A stretch of 64,000 nt of DNA, taken from the NCBI GenBank assembly GCA_023411645.1, contig JAEYON010000145.1:3796-67795 (forward strand), given 5' to 3'. The position numbers and the translations under genes are program-made. The stretch comes from Bacillota bacterium. Lineage in GTDB: Bacteria; Bacillota; Clostridia; Acetivibrionales; DTU013. Positions 1 through 8,515 of this stretch are shown piece by piece; position 1 is the first letter of the stretch, and each line of letters begins with the position of its first letter. The notes below the pieces were generated by a model. The model saw only the letters and a list, made by a program, of their open reading frames with translations, searched no databases and was not told the origin of the DNA.

Positions 1-779
1 TTCTCACCAATGCCTGTCTTTTCAAGCATTCCCTTGATTTCCTCTTTGTCCAGGCAAAAATAGCCGGCATTATTCAATGCATTGACCAGCGTTTTGCGTC
101 TCTGACCGAAGGCTGCCTTCACAAGCCTGAAGAACAGCATTTCATCGTAAAGCTCCACAGGCGGCTTATCGTAAAGCTCCAGCTTGATAACAGAGGAATA
201 GACCTCCGGCTTGGGTATGAAGCTTTGCGGAGGAACCTCTTGGACAACCGAAGGCTTGGAATAGTATTGCACCGCAACCGACAAAGCTCCATAGTCCTTT
301 CCGCCGGGCGATGCCTTCATGCGATCGGCTACCTCTTTCTGGACCATTAATACCATCGTTTTAGCCTTTATTCCACTCTCAAGGAGTTTCATGATCACTG
401 GAGTTGTTATGTAGTATGGAAGATTTGCAACGATTTTCAACCGGCCGGGAGAAACGTCCCCAAATTCTGCAGCAGGATCAAGCTGGAGAATATCGGCGTT
501 GATGATACGTATGTTATCATAGTCCTTTAAAGTCTCCTTCAATATCGGCACAAGCCGTTTGTCTATTTCAACCGCCAACACGCTTCCTGCGCTTTCAGCC
601 AATTCTGCAGTAAGGCTCCCCAATCCCGGACCGATTTCCAGCACGACATCCTCTTTCGTCAGCTCAGCAGCCTGAACAATTGACTTTAGTATACCTTGAT
701 CAATCAGAAAATTCTGCCCGAGGGATTTTGACGGACTTAAATTGAATTTCCTCAGCGTCATATTTACGTCTACACTCAT
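1..779 (-). CDS. rsmA: 16S rRNA (adenine1518/1519-N6)-dimethyltransferase RsmA/KsgA, 3' end cut by the window
   Basis: Dimethylates two adjacent adenines near the 3' end of 16S rRNA during 30S subunit maturation, using S-adenosylmethionine. The translation from the ATG at 779 shows KSLGQNFLIDQGI at the N terminus, the SAM-binding motif LEIGPGLGSLT and the adenine-methylase motif NLPYYITTPV, all hallmarks of the KsgA/Dim1 family. The reading frame is open to the window edge, so only the last residues are missing. It follows the yabE-like gene by about 100 bases. In Bacillus an rnmV gene normally lies between yabE and ksgA; it is absent at that position here. Confidence 0.97.
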   Translation of the reverse strand, partial: MSVDVNMTLRKFNLSPSKSLGQNFLIDQGILKSIVQAAELTKEDVVLEIGPGLGSLTAELAESAGSVLAVEIDKRLVPILKETLKDYDNIRIINADILQLDPAAEFGDVSPGRLKIVANLPYYITTPVIMKLLESGIKAKTMVLMVQKEVADRMKASPGGKDYGALSVAVQYYSKPSVVQEVPPQSFIPKPEVYSSVIKLELYDKPPVELYDEMLFFRLVKAAFGQRRKTLVNALNNAGYFCLDKEEIKGMLEKTGIGE

Positions 780-881
780 AATCTGTATCCTTTAAAAAAA
801 ATTTACCGGGACAGATTGCCCCGGCATAGTCTTAGTCCCTATTAATATATTTGTTTGTTCTTCAAGGCCTTCTGCACACCA

Positions 882-1940
882 CTACTCGATGATGTAAACC
901 TTGACTTTTTTGACTCCGAAGCGATCCACAAAATCCTGGCTATCGTAGTACAGGTCGATCTTATTTCCCTTAATCGCACCTCCGACATCGGCGGCAACAG
1001 CATAGCCGTAGTCCTCCGTTTTGCCTTCAATTTCTACATAGACCCTGGTATAAAGCGGGATCACCTTAGGGTCAACCGCAATGACACCTTTTTTAGCCCT
1101 AATGCCTGTGGCCGTTATGCCGAACAATGGGTGTCCGGGAGCCTTGCCCGTGTCCTTGAGAGACGCTGTGTACGCTGTGGCCTTCATATCGAGCACCTTG
1201 CTGTACCTGATGCTTTCGCCTCTGGACGTTTTAAAGCTCATTGCAGTTCCGAACTCCATGACCATGTTGGTCGGTTCGGTCAGTATGGTTTCAGACAGCA
1301 GCTCTCTGGAGATCTCTGTTCCATCTTCCTCGACAACCTCGTACTGTCTTTCAGCCAATCCGTCCCGGCCCACCCGGATGATTCTTTCAAGTCCCTCATC
1401 CAGCTTTTTGTTTGCCTTCTTTTGTACCGTGTAAGGAATGCTATCCGTTTCTTTGACAATGCTCTTGCTGACTCGAACAATTTTAAGTTTCATATCAGCT
1501 ATAACATTGTCTGTCAACTCCGCCCCCTCAAGCCTGTCGATTCCCTCTAGCTTGAACGGGCTTCCCTCAAGCGCTTCCGCCACAGTATTACTGCAGGTCA
1601 TGATTTTTGTCTGCTGTCCGTCTGCTGTGATGTAAATCGGAACAGCTCTCTTAATGTATATTTCGTTAAGTTTTGTCCTCTGTAAGGTCGTTTCCAATGG
1701 AGTGCTTACATAATCATATGTATTTACAACAATATCGTTCTGCTCCAAAGTTTCTTTAAAGGTACTTTTCATTGTCTTACATATCAAAACCTCTCCGTTG
1801 TCATTAATAACAACGTCTTTCACCAGCCAGGCAAAAACGCCGCATCCTGCGCCTGCCGATACTGCCACTGCAATTATTGCAATGAGCAGCTGTCTTTTGT
1901 ATGAAAATAACCTTTTAATATTTTTAGCAAGTGGTAACAA
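882..1940 (-). CDS. yabE: YabE-like protein with DUF348, G5 and 3D domains (putative cell-wall lytic enzyme)
   Basis: Predicted exported peptidoglycan-active protein. A membrane anchor lies at about residues 18-40. It is followed by two ubiquitin-like DUF348 segments (to about 130), a G5 domain (about 155-235) and a C-terminal 3D domain. The 3D domain carries KATAYTAS, GVIAVDPKVIPLYTRVYVE and DVGGAIKGNKIDLYY, with the aspartates that define the family. Related Rpf/YocH-type 3D proteins cleave glycan strands; activity here is inferred. The start chosen is a TTG at 1940, about 8 bases after AGGAGG; a GTG two codons upstream is too close to that site. It lies between tatD and rsmA as in Bacillus, though two extra genes intervene on the tatD side. 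Confidence 0.88.
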   Translation of the reverse strand: MLPLAKNIKRLFSYKRQLLIAIIAVAVSAGAGCGVFAWLVKDVVINDNGEVLICKTMKSTFKETLEQNDIVVNTYDYVSTPLETTLQRTKLNEIYIKRAVPIYITADGQQTKIMTCSNTVAEALEGSPFKLEGIDRLEGAELTDNVIADMKLKIVRVSKSIVKETDSIPYTVQKKANKKLDEGLERIIRVGRDGLAERQYEVVEEDGTEISRELLSETILTEPTNMVMEFGTAMSFKTSRGESIRYSKVLDMKATAYTASLKDTGKAPGHPLFGITATGIRAKKGVIAVDPKVIPLYTRVYVEIEGKTEDYGYAVAADVGGAIKGNKIDLYYDSQDFVDRFGVKKVKVYIIE

Positions 1941-1965
1941 ATACACACCCTCCTGTTAAAATATT

Positions 1966-2004
1966 AATAAGGGACTGTGTTGTATTTTATTCCAATCCCT
2001 TATT
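1966..2004 (-). other. Leader hairpin ahead of the yabE-like gene
   Basis: AATAAGGGA (1966-1974) is the exact reverse complement of TCCCTTATT (1996-2004), with a 21-base loop. It lies just upstream of the yabE ribosome binding site on the transcribed strand. Short T/A-rich runs flank both sides, so it could act as a weak terminator or a leader structure. The role is unknown. Confidence 0.4.
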
Positions 2005-2119
2005 TTTGTCAAATGTGTTGCCATAAACTGCCTTCTAGTGTGATTATTCACATATATCATATACTTTATACAAGGCACTGAGAACCTTAATTTGCTTCGC
2101 GAAAGGCCATAAACAAAGA

Positions 2120-2140
2120 GGACTGCCCGAGGGACAGTCC
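2120..2140 (-). terminator. Probable rho-independent terminator after the Met-rich gene
   Basis: GGACTG (2120-2125) pairs with CAGTCC (2135-2140) around a 9-base loop. Read on the minus strand the stem is followed by TCTTTGTTTAT. It lies about 100 bases past the stop of the Met/Pro-rich gene at 2243. The remainder of 1947-2242 shows no gene. Confidence 0.55.
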
Positions 2141-2242
2141 AAATATATGGGTTTGAGAGTATGGTGTGAATGTAATAAAATCAATATTGATTGCACTGCA
2201 CCAAGTCGCTTTGGGTACTACAGGCGACTTGTTTTGGCAAAA

Positions 2243-2836
2243 TCAATATTGGTAATGGTATCTGTTGTCCATGGCAGGCAGTGTGCTCATACCGGGCATA
2301 GAGCCCATACCAGGCAAAGCACCCATGTTCCCTGAGGCAGGGCTTACTGCGGGATACATCATATTATTCATCATGTTCATCCCCATGGTATTCGAACCAT
2401 ATGTCATCGGGCACTGCATATTCATCAGATAGGGGCAGCACATTATGGGCATCTGACCCATATTTGGCATCTGGCTCATCATGGGCATCTGACCCATATT
2501 TGGTATCTGGTTCATCATAGGCATCTGACTCATCACAGGCATTTGGTTCATAGAAGAGGGCATGATCGCAGCAGGACTCGGCTGGATCGGCATATTTTCA
2601 GGTAAAGTCTGCACCGGCGATACATTACCACCCGGAACACTCTTTATAGGAGACACATTGGGAGCACTTTGCATAGGCGACTCCTTGGGAGCATTCTGTA
2701 CCGGTGACACATTGGGTATAGTCTGTGCTGGTAATACATTTGGATTCGCTTGCATATGCTGCATCGCACCAACCATCGGCATGGTCCCAATGGGCTCGGT
2801 AAATATATTTTCTTTCATCTTGACAACTTCTTTCAT
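2243..2836 (-). CDS. Met/Pro/Asn-rich repetitive protein, possibly coat-like
   Basis: Not assignable to a family by eye. The 197-residue protein starts at an ATG 9 bases after GGAGG and begins MKEVVKMKENIF. Residues about 30-95 are built from degenerate repeats of the type NVSPVQxxP. Residues about 100-150 are built from a Met-rich repeat of the type MGQMPMMSQMPN. A segment with CCPYLMNMQCP follows, and the protein ends in YHYQY. There is no signal peptide or membrane segment. Such low-complexity Met/Pro/Tyr proteins occur among spore coat proteins, and Met-rich motifs can also bind copper; both ideas are inference. The gene has its own hairpin terminator and lies inside the tatD-yabE interval, where Bacillus has no gene. 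Confidence 0.75.
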   Translation of the reverse strand: MKEVVKMKENIFTEPIGTMPMVGAMQHMQANPNVLPAQTIPNVSPVQNAPKESPMQSAPNVSPIKSVPGGNVSPVQTLPENMPIQPSPAAIMPSSMNQMPVMSQMPMMNQIPNMGQMPMMSQMPNMGQMPIMCCPYLMNMQCPMTYGSNTMGMNMMNNMMYPAVSPASGNMGALPGMGSMPGMSTLPAMDNRYHYQY

Positions 2837-2924
2837 ACAATGATTCCTCCGGTTTACGTACACTTTATTATCATTATATGAAAAGCTTTGCGTTATGTGA
2901 TATGTTTTTATGTAATCTTCCAAT

Positions 2925-3626
2925 CTACATTTGATTGATGCTTGATATAACAAAGCCCTTTTTACTGTAAGAGTAATCAATCCTGACATATACTTCATTT
3001 TCACCCTGAGTAAAGCGGGGCGGCTGCTGCTTCGGGTCCTCCGCAAGCTTGACATTTAGTATTACATTCAGATAAATATCACCTGTGCCTGCACCTCTTA
3101 GCATATCCAGCTTAACTTCTGCAATATCGATCCTGTTGACTGTGTTTTCCAATTGCTCTACATAGGATACCAAGCTCACCGTCCTGTCCTGTTCGGCAAC
3201 ACCTTCATATTCCAGATCATATGCTTCTTTAAAATTTCCCTCGTTCACAGCTTGTGCCCATTTGACTATAGGTTCGGATAATACATTGATATCTGAATGC
3301 TGCTTTAGTATGTTGATAAAGTTAATTCTCTCCTGAAGAGTTTCTTTTGTTTTAATCCAATCAGCTTGCAGCTCATTCCTATCTTCGTTGAGCCTGTTAT
3401 TCTCCGACTCCATCTGTTTGAGCTGATCATTTAGAACACTGAGTTCCTCTTCCAGTGCATCGGTCTCTCTTTTTTGCGCATTTATGCTGGCATAGTAACT
3501 GGCCTTATCGTTCTCCAGACTTTTCAGCTGCGCTACTTTGTTCTCTCTATCCCACAGCAGGTAATTAAAAGCGATGAACAGAGCGGTTAATAGTACAAAG
3601 ACCATCACAAGGATAAACTTTTTCAT
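2925..3626 (-). CDS. Membrane-anchored coiled-coil protein of unknown function
   Basis: Unrecognised 233-residue protein. The N terminus (MKKFILVMVFVLLTALFIAF) is a signal-anchor helix. Residues about 30-105 have strong heptad-like character rich in Glu, Leu, Asn and Gln, predicting a coiled coil. The C-terminal 110 residues form a soluble mixed alpha/beta domain ending FVISSINQM. The topology suggests a short cytoplasmic tail and an extracytoplasmic rod and head. It is co-oriented with tatD, whose stop lies about 24 bases upstream, so it is probably cotranscribed. The C-terminal part could be an NTF2/DUF4878-like lipid or ligand pocket, but nothing diagnostic is visible. Confidence 0.8.
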   Translation of the reverse strand: MKKFILVMVFVLLTALFIAFNYLLWDRENKVAQLKSLENDKASYYASINAQKRETDALEEELSVLNDQLKQMESENNRLNEDRNELQADWIKTKETLQERINFINILKQHSDINVLSEPIVKWAQAVNEGNFKEAYDLEYEGVAEQDRTVSLVSYVEQLENTVNRIDIAEVKLDMLRGAGTGDIYLNVILNVKLAEDPKQQPPRFTQGENEVYVRIDYSYSKKGFVISSINQM

Positions 3627-3649
3627 AATACACCACCGGTTTCATCATA

Positions 3650-4417
3650 TTATTGAATGCGGAAGAGCCTCTTCGCATTTGAGGTTGTCTTTTCTGCTAT
3701 ATAATCAAAGGATTTTCCCCTGAGTTTTGCAATTTTCTCGGCAGTTAACTTTACATAAGCAGACTCATTCCTTTTGCCCCTGTATGGTTCGGGCGCTAGA
3801 TAGGGACAGTCCGTTTCAATCAGAAGCATATCATCGGGAACATACTTTACTACATCCAGTAATCTGTTGGCGTTTTTAAATGTTACCGGCCCTGCAAACG
3901 AAATCATAAACCCCATATTCAAAAGCTCTCTTGCCATTTCCACACTACCTGTATAGCAGTGCAGCACCCCTCCAACCTCACTGGCTTTTTCGCTCTTGAG
4001 AATATTCATTGTATCCTCATGGGCATCCCTGTCGTGTACGATAATGGGCAGCTTCACATTGTGCGCAAGTGATATTTGCTTGGAAAACCATATTTTCTGT
4101 GCTTCACGCGGGGAGTTATCGTAAAAATAATCCAGACCGATCTCACCTATTGCAACGACCTTTTGATAGGAAGAGAAATCCGTCAAAGCTGAAATAATGT
4201 TATTATTCAGATCGATAACATTATGGGGATGTACGCCGATCGCCGCATAAAAAATATCATGATTTTGTGCCAGTGAAACATTCTCAACCGAGGACGCAAT
4301 ATCCGAAGATACCGTGATGATGTACTCCACTCCGTTTTTCTTTGCCCTCTCAATCGCTTCAATCCGATCGTTGTCAAACTGAGCATCATTAAAATGAGCA
4401 TGTGTATCAAAAAGCAT
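3650..4417 (-). CDS. tatD: TatD family metal-dependent deoxyribonuclease/hydrolase
   Basis: TIM-barrel hydrolase of the TatD/YcfH family, with DNase or D-aminoacyl-tRNA deacylase-type activity in characterised members. The two-metal ligands are visible: DTHAHFND at the N terminus, GEIGLDYFYD (Glu), IIVHDRDA (His), LHCYTG (His) and the C-terminal ETDCPYLAPEPYRGKRNE. The 255-residue length is typical. The ATG at 4417 is preferred because GAGGTGG sits just upstream; a GTG four codons earlier lies inside that ribosome binding site. It follows metG by about 85 bases, the conserved metS-yabD arrangement. Confidence 0.95.
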   Translation of the reverse strand: MLFDTHAHFNDAQFDNDRIEAIERAKKNGVEYIITVSSDIASSVENVSLAQNHDIFYAAIGVHPHNVIDLNNNIISALTDFSSYQKVVAIGEIGLDYFYDNSPREAQKIWFSKQISLAHNVKLPIIVHDRDAHEDTMNILKSEKASEVGGVLHCYTGSVEMARELLNMGFMISFAGPVTFKNANRLLDVVKYVPDDMLLIETDCPYLAPEPYRGKRNESAYVKLTAEKIAKLRGKSFDYIAEKTTSNAKRLFRIQ

Positions 4418-4502
4418 TTTCCACCTCACGTAAACAATTACACGATATAGTATCTATTATATATGATTCTGTCGAAGTCTGCAATTGCAATGCTACCATC
4501 AC

Positions 4503-6500
4503 TTATCTAACTTTCGTCCCGCTATTTGCAAGACCATCAAGCGTGGCCAGTGAAAGCGAAGTATCGCTTGCAGCCGCCAGTATCATCCCCTGTGATTCAA
4601 TACCCTTAAGCTTAACCGGCTTCAGGTTGGCTACCAGAATTACTGTTTTACCGACAAGACTTTCTGGAGTATAATACTTTGCGATACCTGAAACAACCTG
4701 CCTTGTCTGATTACCCATTTCCACCTTCAGCTTCAGCAGCTTGTCTGAGCCTTCTACCTTTTCAGCCTCCAACACCTTAACCACACGCAGATCCAATTTG
4801 GCAAAATCCTCGATGGTGATAAGCTCGGGGGTCTTTTCCTCCGGAGCCTTATCCTGTGGGGTTTTCTCTTGTTGGGTCTTCTCCTGAGAAGCCTTCACTT
4901 GTGGTGCCGCCTGGCTATCCTTTGAGGACGGGTTCAGATTTTCCAGCTCCTCAAGCTCCTTCTTTATATCAATTCTCGGGAACAGTACTTCCCCCTTATT
5001 TACAAGAACTCCTGCCGGATAACCACCCCACTGCTTCGAACTGTCCCACTCAAGAACGCACGAATCAGTGATGCCCAGTTGATGCCAGATTTTCTCCGGC
5101 GTTTCCGGCATAAATGGCTGTATAAGAATTGACACAATACGCAGACTCTCTGCCAGATTGTACATGACAGCAGCTAGGCGCGGCTTGCTTTCATCTGATT
5201 TAGCCAGCACCCAGGGCATCGTTTCGTCAATATATTTATTTGTTCGCGAAATAGCCCTCCATATCTCTACAAGCGCAGTACTGAACTGGAGTTTATCCAT
5301 CAGCTCCTCCACCTTTTTGGGCAGCTCGTTGAACACGGCTCTTAGTTCGTCGTCAAAGTCGCCTTCAGCACGGTTTCCCGGCAGCGAACCATCGAAATAT
5401 TTATCAATCATAGCTACCGTTCTGCTCACAAGATTACCAAGATCGTTTGCCAAATCAGAATTGATCCTCTGGATCAGCGCTTCGTTTGAGAAAACGCCAT
5501 CGGAACCGAAGGGAACTTCCCTGAGCAGAAAATATCTGACAGCATCAAGTCCGTATTTACCGACCAATATAACGGGGTCTACTACATTCCCTTTGGATTT
5601 AGACATCTTACCGCCCTCAAGAAGCAGCCAGCCATGCCCGTAAACACGCTCCGGCAATGGTTCACCCAACGCCATCAGCATAGCGGGCCAGATAATTGTG
5701 TGGAATCTGACAATTTCCTTTCCGACCAGATGTACATCTGCCGGCCAGTATTTTCGGTAATCAGAATCGTTGCCAGACAAATATCCCAAAGCTGTTATAT
5801 AATTGGACAGCGCATCGATCCAGACATATACCACATGCTTATCATCAAAACTGACCGGAATTCCCCAGTTGAAGGTTGTCCTGGAAACACACAGATCTTC
5901 CAGACCTGGCCTGAGAAAGTTATTGAGCATTTCATTTTGTCTGGATACAGGCTGGATAAATTCAGGGTTTTCTTCAATGTGTCTGATCAGCCTGTCCTGA
6001 TATTTGGAAAGCCTGAAGAAGTAGCTCTCTTCACTGGTTATTTCCACTTCCCTGCCGCAGTCCGGACACTTTCCGTCCACCAGTTGCGTCTCAGTCCAGA
6101 AGGACTCACAGGGAGTACAGTACCAGCCTTTATATTCACTCTTATAAATGTCGCCGTTGTCATAAAGCTTTTTAAATATCTTTTGAACAGCTAACTCATG
6201 CTCTTTATCTGTAGTACGGATAAATTTGTCGTTGGTAATCTTCATCAGCTTCCACAGCTCTTTGATTCCCAATACAATCTCATCAACATATTGTTTAGGT
6301 GTTACGCCTTTCTCTTCGGCTTTTCTCTGTATCTTCTGACCATGCTCATCCGTTCCCGTCAGGAACATGACATCATACCCCTTGAGCCTCTTGTATCTTG
6401 AAATGGCGTCAGCCGCCACAGTTGTATATGAATGTCCTATGTGCAGCTTACCGCTGGGATAATAAATAGGTGTCGTGATATAAAAGGTTTTCTTCTCCAT
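4503..6500 (-). CDS. metG: Methionyl-tRNA synthetase with C-terminal tRNA-binding domain
   Basis: Charges tRNA-Met. Class I synthetase signatures are KLHIGHSYTT (HIGH) near residue 18 and GGKMSKSKGN (KMSKS) near 297. A zinc-binding insert has CTPCESFW and CPDCG at about 127-148, giving four cysteines. After the anticodon-binding region there is a low-complexity linker at about 530-560 made of repeated QEKTxQ/DKAPEEKTP units. The last 110 residues are an EMAP/Trbp111-type OB-fold tRNA-binding domain (DFAKLDLRVVKVLEAEKVEG). The 665-residue length fits the two-domain bacterial form. The ATG at 6500 has GGAGGCC 5 bases upstream. A hairpin lies in its leader. Confidence 0.98.
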   Translation of the reverse strand: MEKKTFYITTPIYYPSGKLHIGHSYTTVAADAISRYKRLKGYDVMFLTGTDEHGQKIQRKAEEKGVTPKQYVDEIVLGIKELWKLMKITNDKFIRTTDKEHELAVQKIFKKLYDNGDIYKSEYKGWYCTPCESFWTETQLVDGKCPDCGREVEITSEESYFFRLSKYQDRLIRHIEENPEFIQPVSRQNEMLNNFLRPGLEDLCVSRTTFNWGIPVSFDDKHVVYVWIDALSNYITALGYLSGNDSDYRKYWPADVHLVGKEIVRFHTIIWPAMLMALGEPLPERVYGHGWLLLEGGKMSKSKGNVVDPVILVGKYGLDAVRYFLLREVPFGSDGVFSNEALIQRINSDLANDLGNLVSRTVAMIDKYFDGSLPGNRAEGDFDDELRAVFNELPKKVEELMDKLQFSTALVEIWRAISRTNKYIDETMPWVLAKSDESKPRLAAVMYNLAESLRIVSILIQPFMPETPEKIWHQLGITDSCVLEWDSSKQWGGYPAGVLVNKGEVLFPRIDIKKELEELENLNPSSKDSQAAPQVKASQEKTQQEKTPQDKAPEEKTPELITIEDFAKLDLRVVKVLEAEKVEGSDKLLKLKVEMGNQTRQVVSGIAKYYTPESLVGKTVILVANLKPVKLKGIESQGMILAAASDTSLSLATLDGLANSGTKVR

Positions 6501-6522
6501 CTTAAGGCCTCCAATACTTGCT

Positions 6523-6564
6523 TATAGGGAAGTAATATTTTGTCCGATCCTTAGCTTCCCTATA
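6523..6564 (-). promoter_or_regulatory. Inverted repeat in the metG leader
   Basis: TATAGGGAAG (6523-6532) and CTTCCCTATA (6555-6564) are perfect reverse complements separated by 22 bases. They lie about 22-64 bases upstream of the metG start. No T-box core or specifier loop could be recognised, and no U-run follows on the minus strand. It may be a 5' UTR stem or an operator. Confidence 0.4.
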
Positions 6565-6624
6565 ACTATACATTTTAGTAAATGTTTTTTCAAGCAATAT
6601 TTGGCCTCGTTGAATCTTCCGGTA

Positions 6625-7030
6625 CTATTTATCAAGGATTGAGGCATATTTGTAAACGCAGTATTGGGATGAATCTTCTCCTTCCCCACTGATCATGTAT
6701 ATTCTGCCTTTCACTGCAGCATAAGCAGAGCTGTAGGAAAATGTAATCTTTAGGCAGACAGAAGCATCCGTTATTGTTTCCACTTCTGCATTATAAAGTT
6801 TTGTATTGTCTTTTAAATTGATAACAATTTTGCAATTATCAGAATCATCTGTTATATTTAAAGACGTACAATAACCGCTATCGCTTTTTCTATAATAAGA
6901 TCATTATCAATGCCGGTTTTATTAAAATTTATCGTAAATTGTTTATTATTCATATCATAACTTGTAGAAGTTAAAGGTATGCTTTCACTTAACATAAAAT
7001 TTTCCTGAGCATCCTTTCCGGGCAATGGTT
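6625..7030 (-). pseudogene. Degenerate surface-protein / kelch-type remnant
   Basis: Translating the minus strand gives two protein-like pieces in different frames. One contains SIPLTSTSYDMNNKQFTINF. The other contains NITDDSDNCKIVINL and runs into a kelch-like end, SSAYAAVKGRIYMISGEG, stopping at TAG 6625-6627. A frameshift lies between them and no start codon is found. The kelch end (6661-6735) closely matches 21406-21480 at the DNA level. The stretch 7031-7159 shows no recognisable gene, and 6565-6624 only weak A/T-rich sequence. Confidence 0.55.
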
Positions 7031-7159
7031 AAAAATACACGTCAATACTGTTGGGATTCTATTTTGTCGAATAATTAACTTCAATCATAGAATAATCACA
7101 AAAACTATTCTTTGGTCAATACTAGCTAAATAGCTATCAATTTTAATAGTAAAATCAAG

Positions 7160-7463
7160 GTGCCTTGTCATGGTATTCTACCATGTTTGGAATGGAACCA
7201 GCAGCCTCCGGTTTTATAAATGGCAAGATAACCGTGAATCATACCGTTGATACCTGCTTCTTCGATAGTATCCCTTTTACAATTCCTGAGAGAGCAGCTT
7301 TTAAGCCTGTCTAGACCTCATCCATAGAATAGATCCATATCCCATCTTTAAACCTGCTCTTCCACAGATAATCTCCCGAAGATACAGGCTTGTATTCCTC
7401 ATCAACAGTCACTGCCTTAATCCGGGTAGAATCCAGCTCAATTCCAAAATATGAATGCTTCAT
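7160..7463 (-). pseudogene. FGGY-family carbohydrate kinase, N-terminal pseudogene
   Basis: A start with a good ribosome binding site (GGGGAG, 7 bases before ATG 7463) opens a frame reading MKHSYFGIELDSTRIKAVTV and later DGIWIYSMDEV. This is the N terminus of the ribulokinase/xylulokinase-like FGGY family. A TAG stop then sits where TGG (Trp) is expected (DEV-stop-TGL). After a frameshift the matching pieces INGMIHGYLAI and LLVPFQTW-stop-NTM follow, after which homology ends. The gene is therefore inactivated by stops, a frameshift and loss of the 3' three quarters. It lies just downstream of the RpiR gene, so the island once encoded its own sugar kinase. The fit to the family is from memory of its motifs. 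Confidence 0.75.
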
Positions 7464-7535
7464 CTGTATTCTCCCCATCATATAAATAATAGTATCATAT
7501 CAACATCCTTAACTGTCTATCGATTTTGAAGAACA

Positions 7536-8384
7536 CTACATCCGTTCCTCCGAAATTATTTCATCCAAATAGCTTTTATTTTTATGTCTTTCCGTTACGT
7601 ATTCAAGTAAAATTTCTACTAGCACCATCATATTAAGACTTGAACTGTTAGTGTGAATAAACACCTTTGCCCTGTTCTCAATTCCTGTCGTAAGGGCATA
7701 TTTTGCCAACTGCGCCATAGGGCATTTGATTGCATCTGTTAAGGAAATGGTAACCATCTTCTTATTGTTGGCAAACTGCATCTCCTTATAGGTCTTTTTA
7801 TCCTCACCGGAGCGAGAGATAAATATGGCCACATCATTCTCCTGTCCCATATACAGATTCTCAAAATCTGTCTCAGAATATCCACCGCCGCTGCACCGCA
7901 CCCCCATCCTTGTCAAGCGATATATAATGTCACAAGCAAGGATTTTGGCATATCCATTTCCTATGACAAAAACCGTGGAACTCTTATCTATGGCTTCCGC
8001 ACATTTTTTCAGCACCTCTGTATCAATGTGCCTGGAAATTGTCACAATGTTATTAGTAATTGCCAGTATGCGCTCTTTAGCCGAATTATGTGCAATCCCT
8101 TCTTTTCCCTCACTTATAGCCCCGTTTTTCCCCATGTCATGTGACAGCTGCAGCTTCAACTGGTAAAATCCATCATAACCTATCCGTTTGCAAAAACGTA
8201 CCACTGTAGCATCACTTACCCCACTGAGTTCTGCTGTCTCCGACACATTTGCTTCCAGAGCTTGTCCCGGGTTATTCAAGATAAAGTCGGCAACCTTAGC
8301 CTCAGCTTCAAATAGAGTAGAATAATTATTTTTAATATTCTCCCAAACAGTATAGGTATCTGTTCTGTTTATGTTGTAAGCCAT
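7536..8384 (-). CDS. RpiR/MurR-family transcriptional regulator (HTH + SIS)
   Basis: Sugar-phosphate-responsive DNA-binding regulator. Residues about 15-90 form the HTH_6 domain (ANVSETAELSGVSDATVVRFCKRIGYDGFYQLK). Residues about 125-255 form a SIS domain with VFVIGNGYAKILACDIIYRL and ISRSGEDKKT, the sugar-phosphate pocket. The length of 282 is typical. GGGGGG lies 5 bases before the ATG. It is the last intact gene of the leftward half of the island. It is the best candidate for binding the paired palindromes at 18130-18206; this is inference from neighbourhood and family. Confidence 0.92.
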   Translation of the reverse strand: MAYNINRTDTYTVWENIKNNYSTLFEAEAKVADFILNNPGQALEANVSETAELSGVSDATVVRFCKRIGYDGFYQLKLQLSHDMGKNGAISEGKEGIAHNSAKERILAITNNIVTISRHIDTEVLKKCAEAIDKSSTVFVIGNGYAKILACDIIYRLTRMGVRCSGGGYSETDFENLYMGQENDVAIFISRSGEDKKTYKEMQFANNKKMVTISLTDAIKCPMAQLAKYALTTGIENRAKVFIHTNSSSLNMMVLVEILLEYVTERHKNKSYLDEIISEERM

Positions 8385-8515
8385 ATACGCCCCCCTGTTA
8401 TTTTTCGTCTTTAAAATACTATGGCATCTTTCTACTCCATATTATACCATATTTTTAACTTGTATTCCGTACAGAATATAAATTTTTCAAACCTTAAGCA
8501 GGGACTCTATGCTGT

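Noticed and set aside
855..1550. Plus-strand open frame of 231 codons
   Set aside because: It lies entirely antisense to the yabE-like gene, which has clear domains; the plus frame shows no family motif or ribosome site.
6501..6650. T-box riboswitch for metG
   Set aside because: A hairpin exists but no T-box core sequence, specifier loop or antiterminator could be found.
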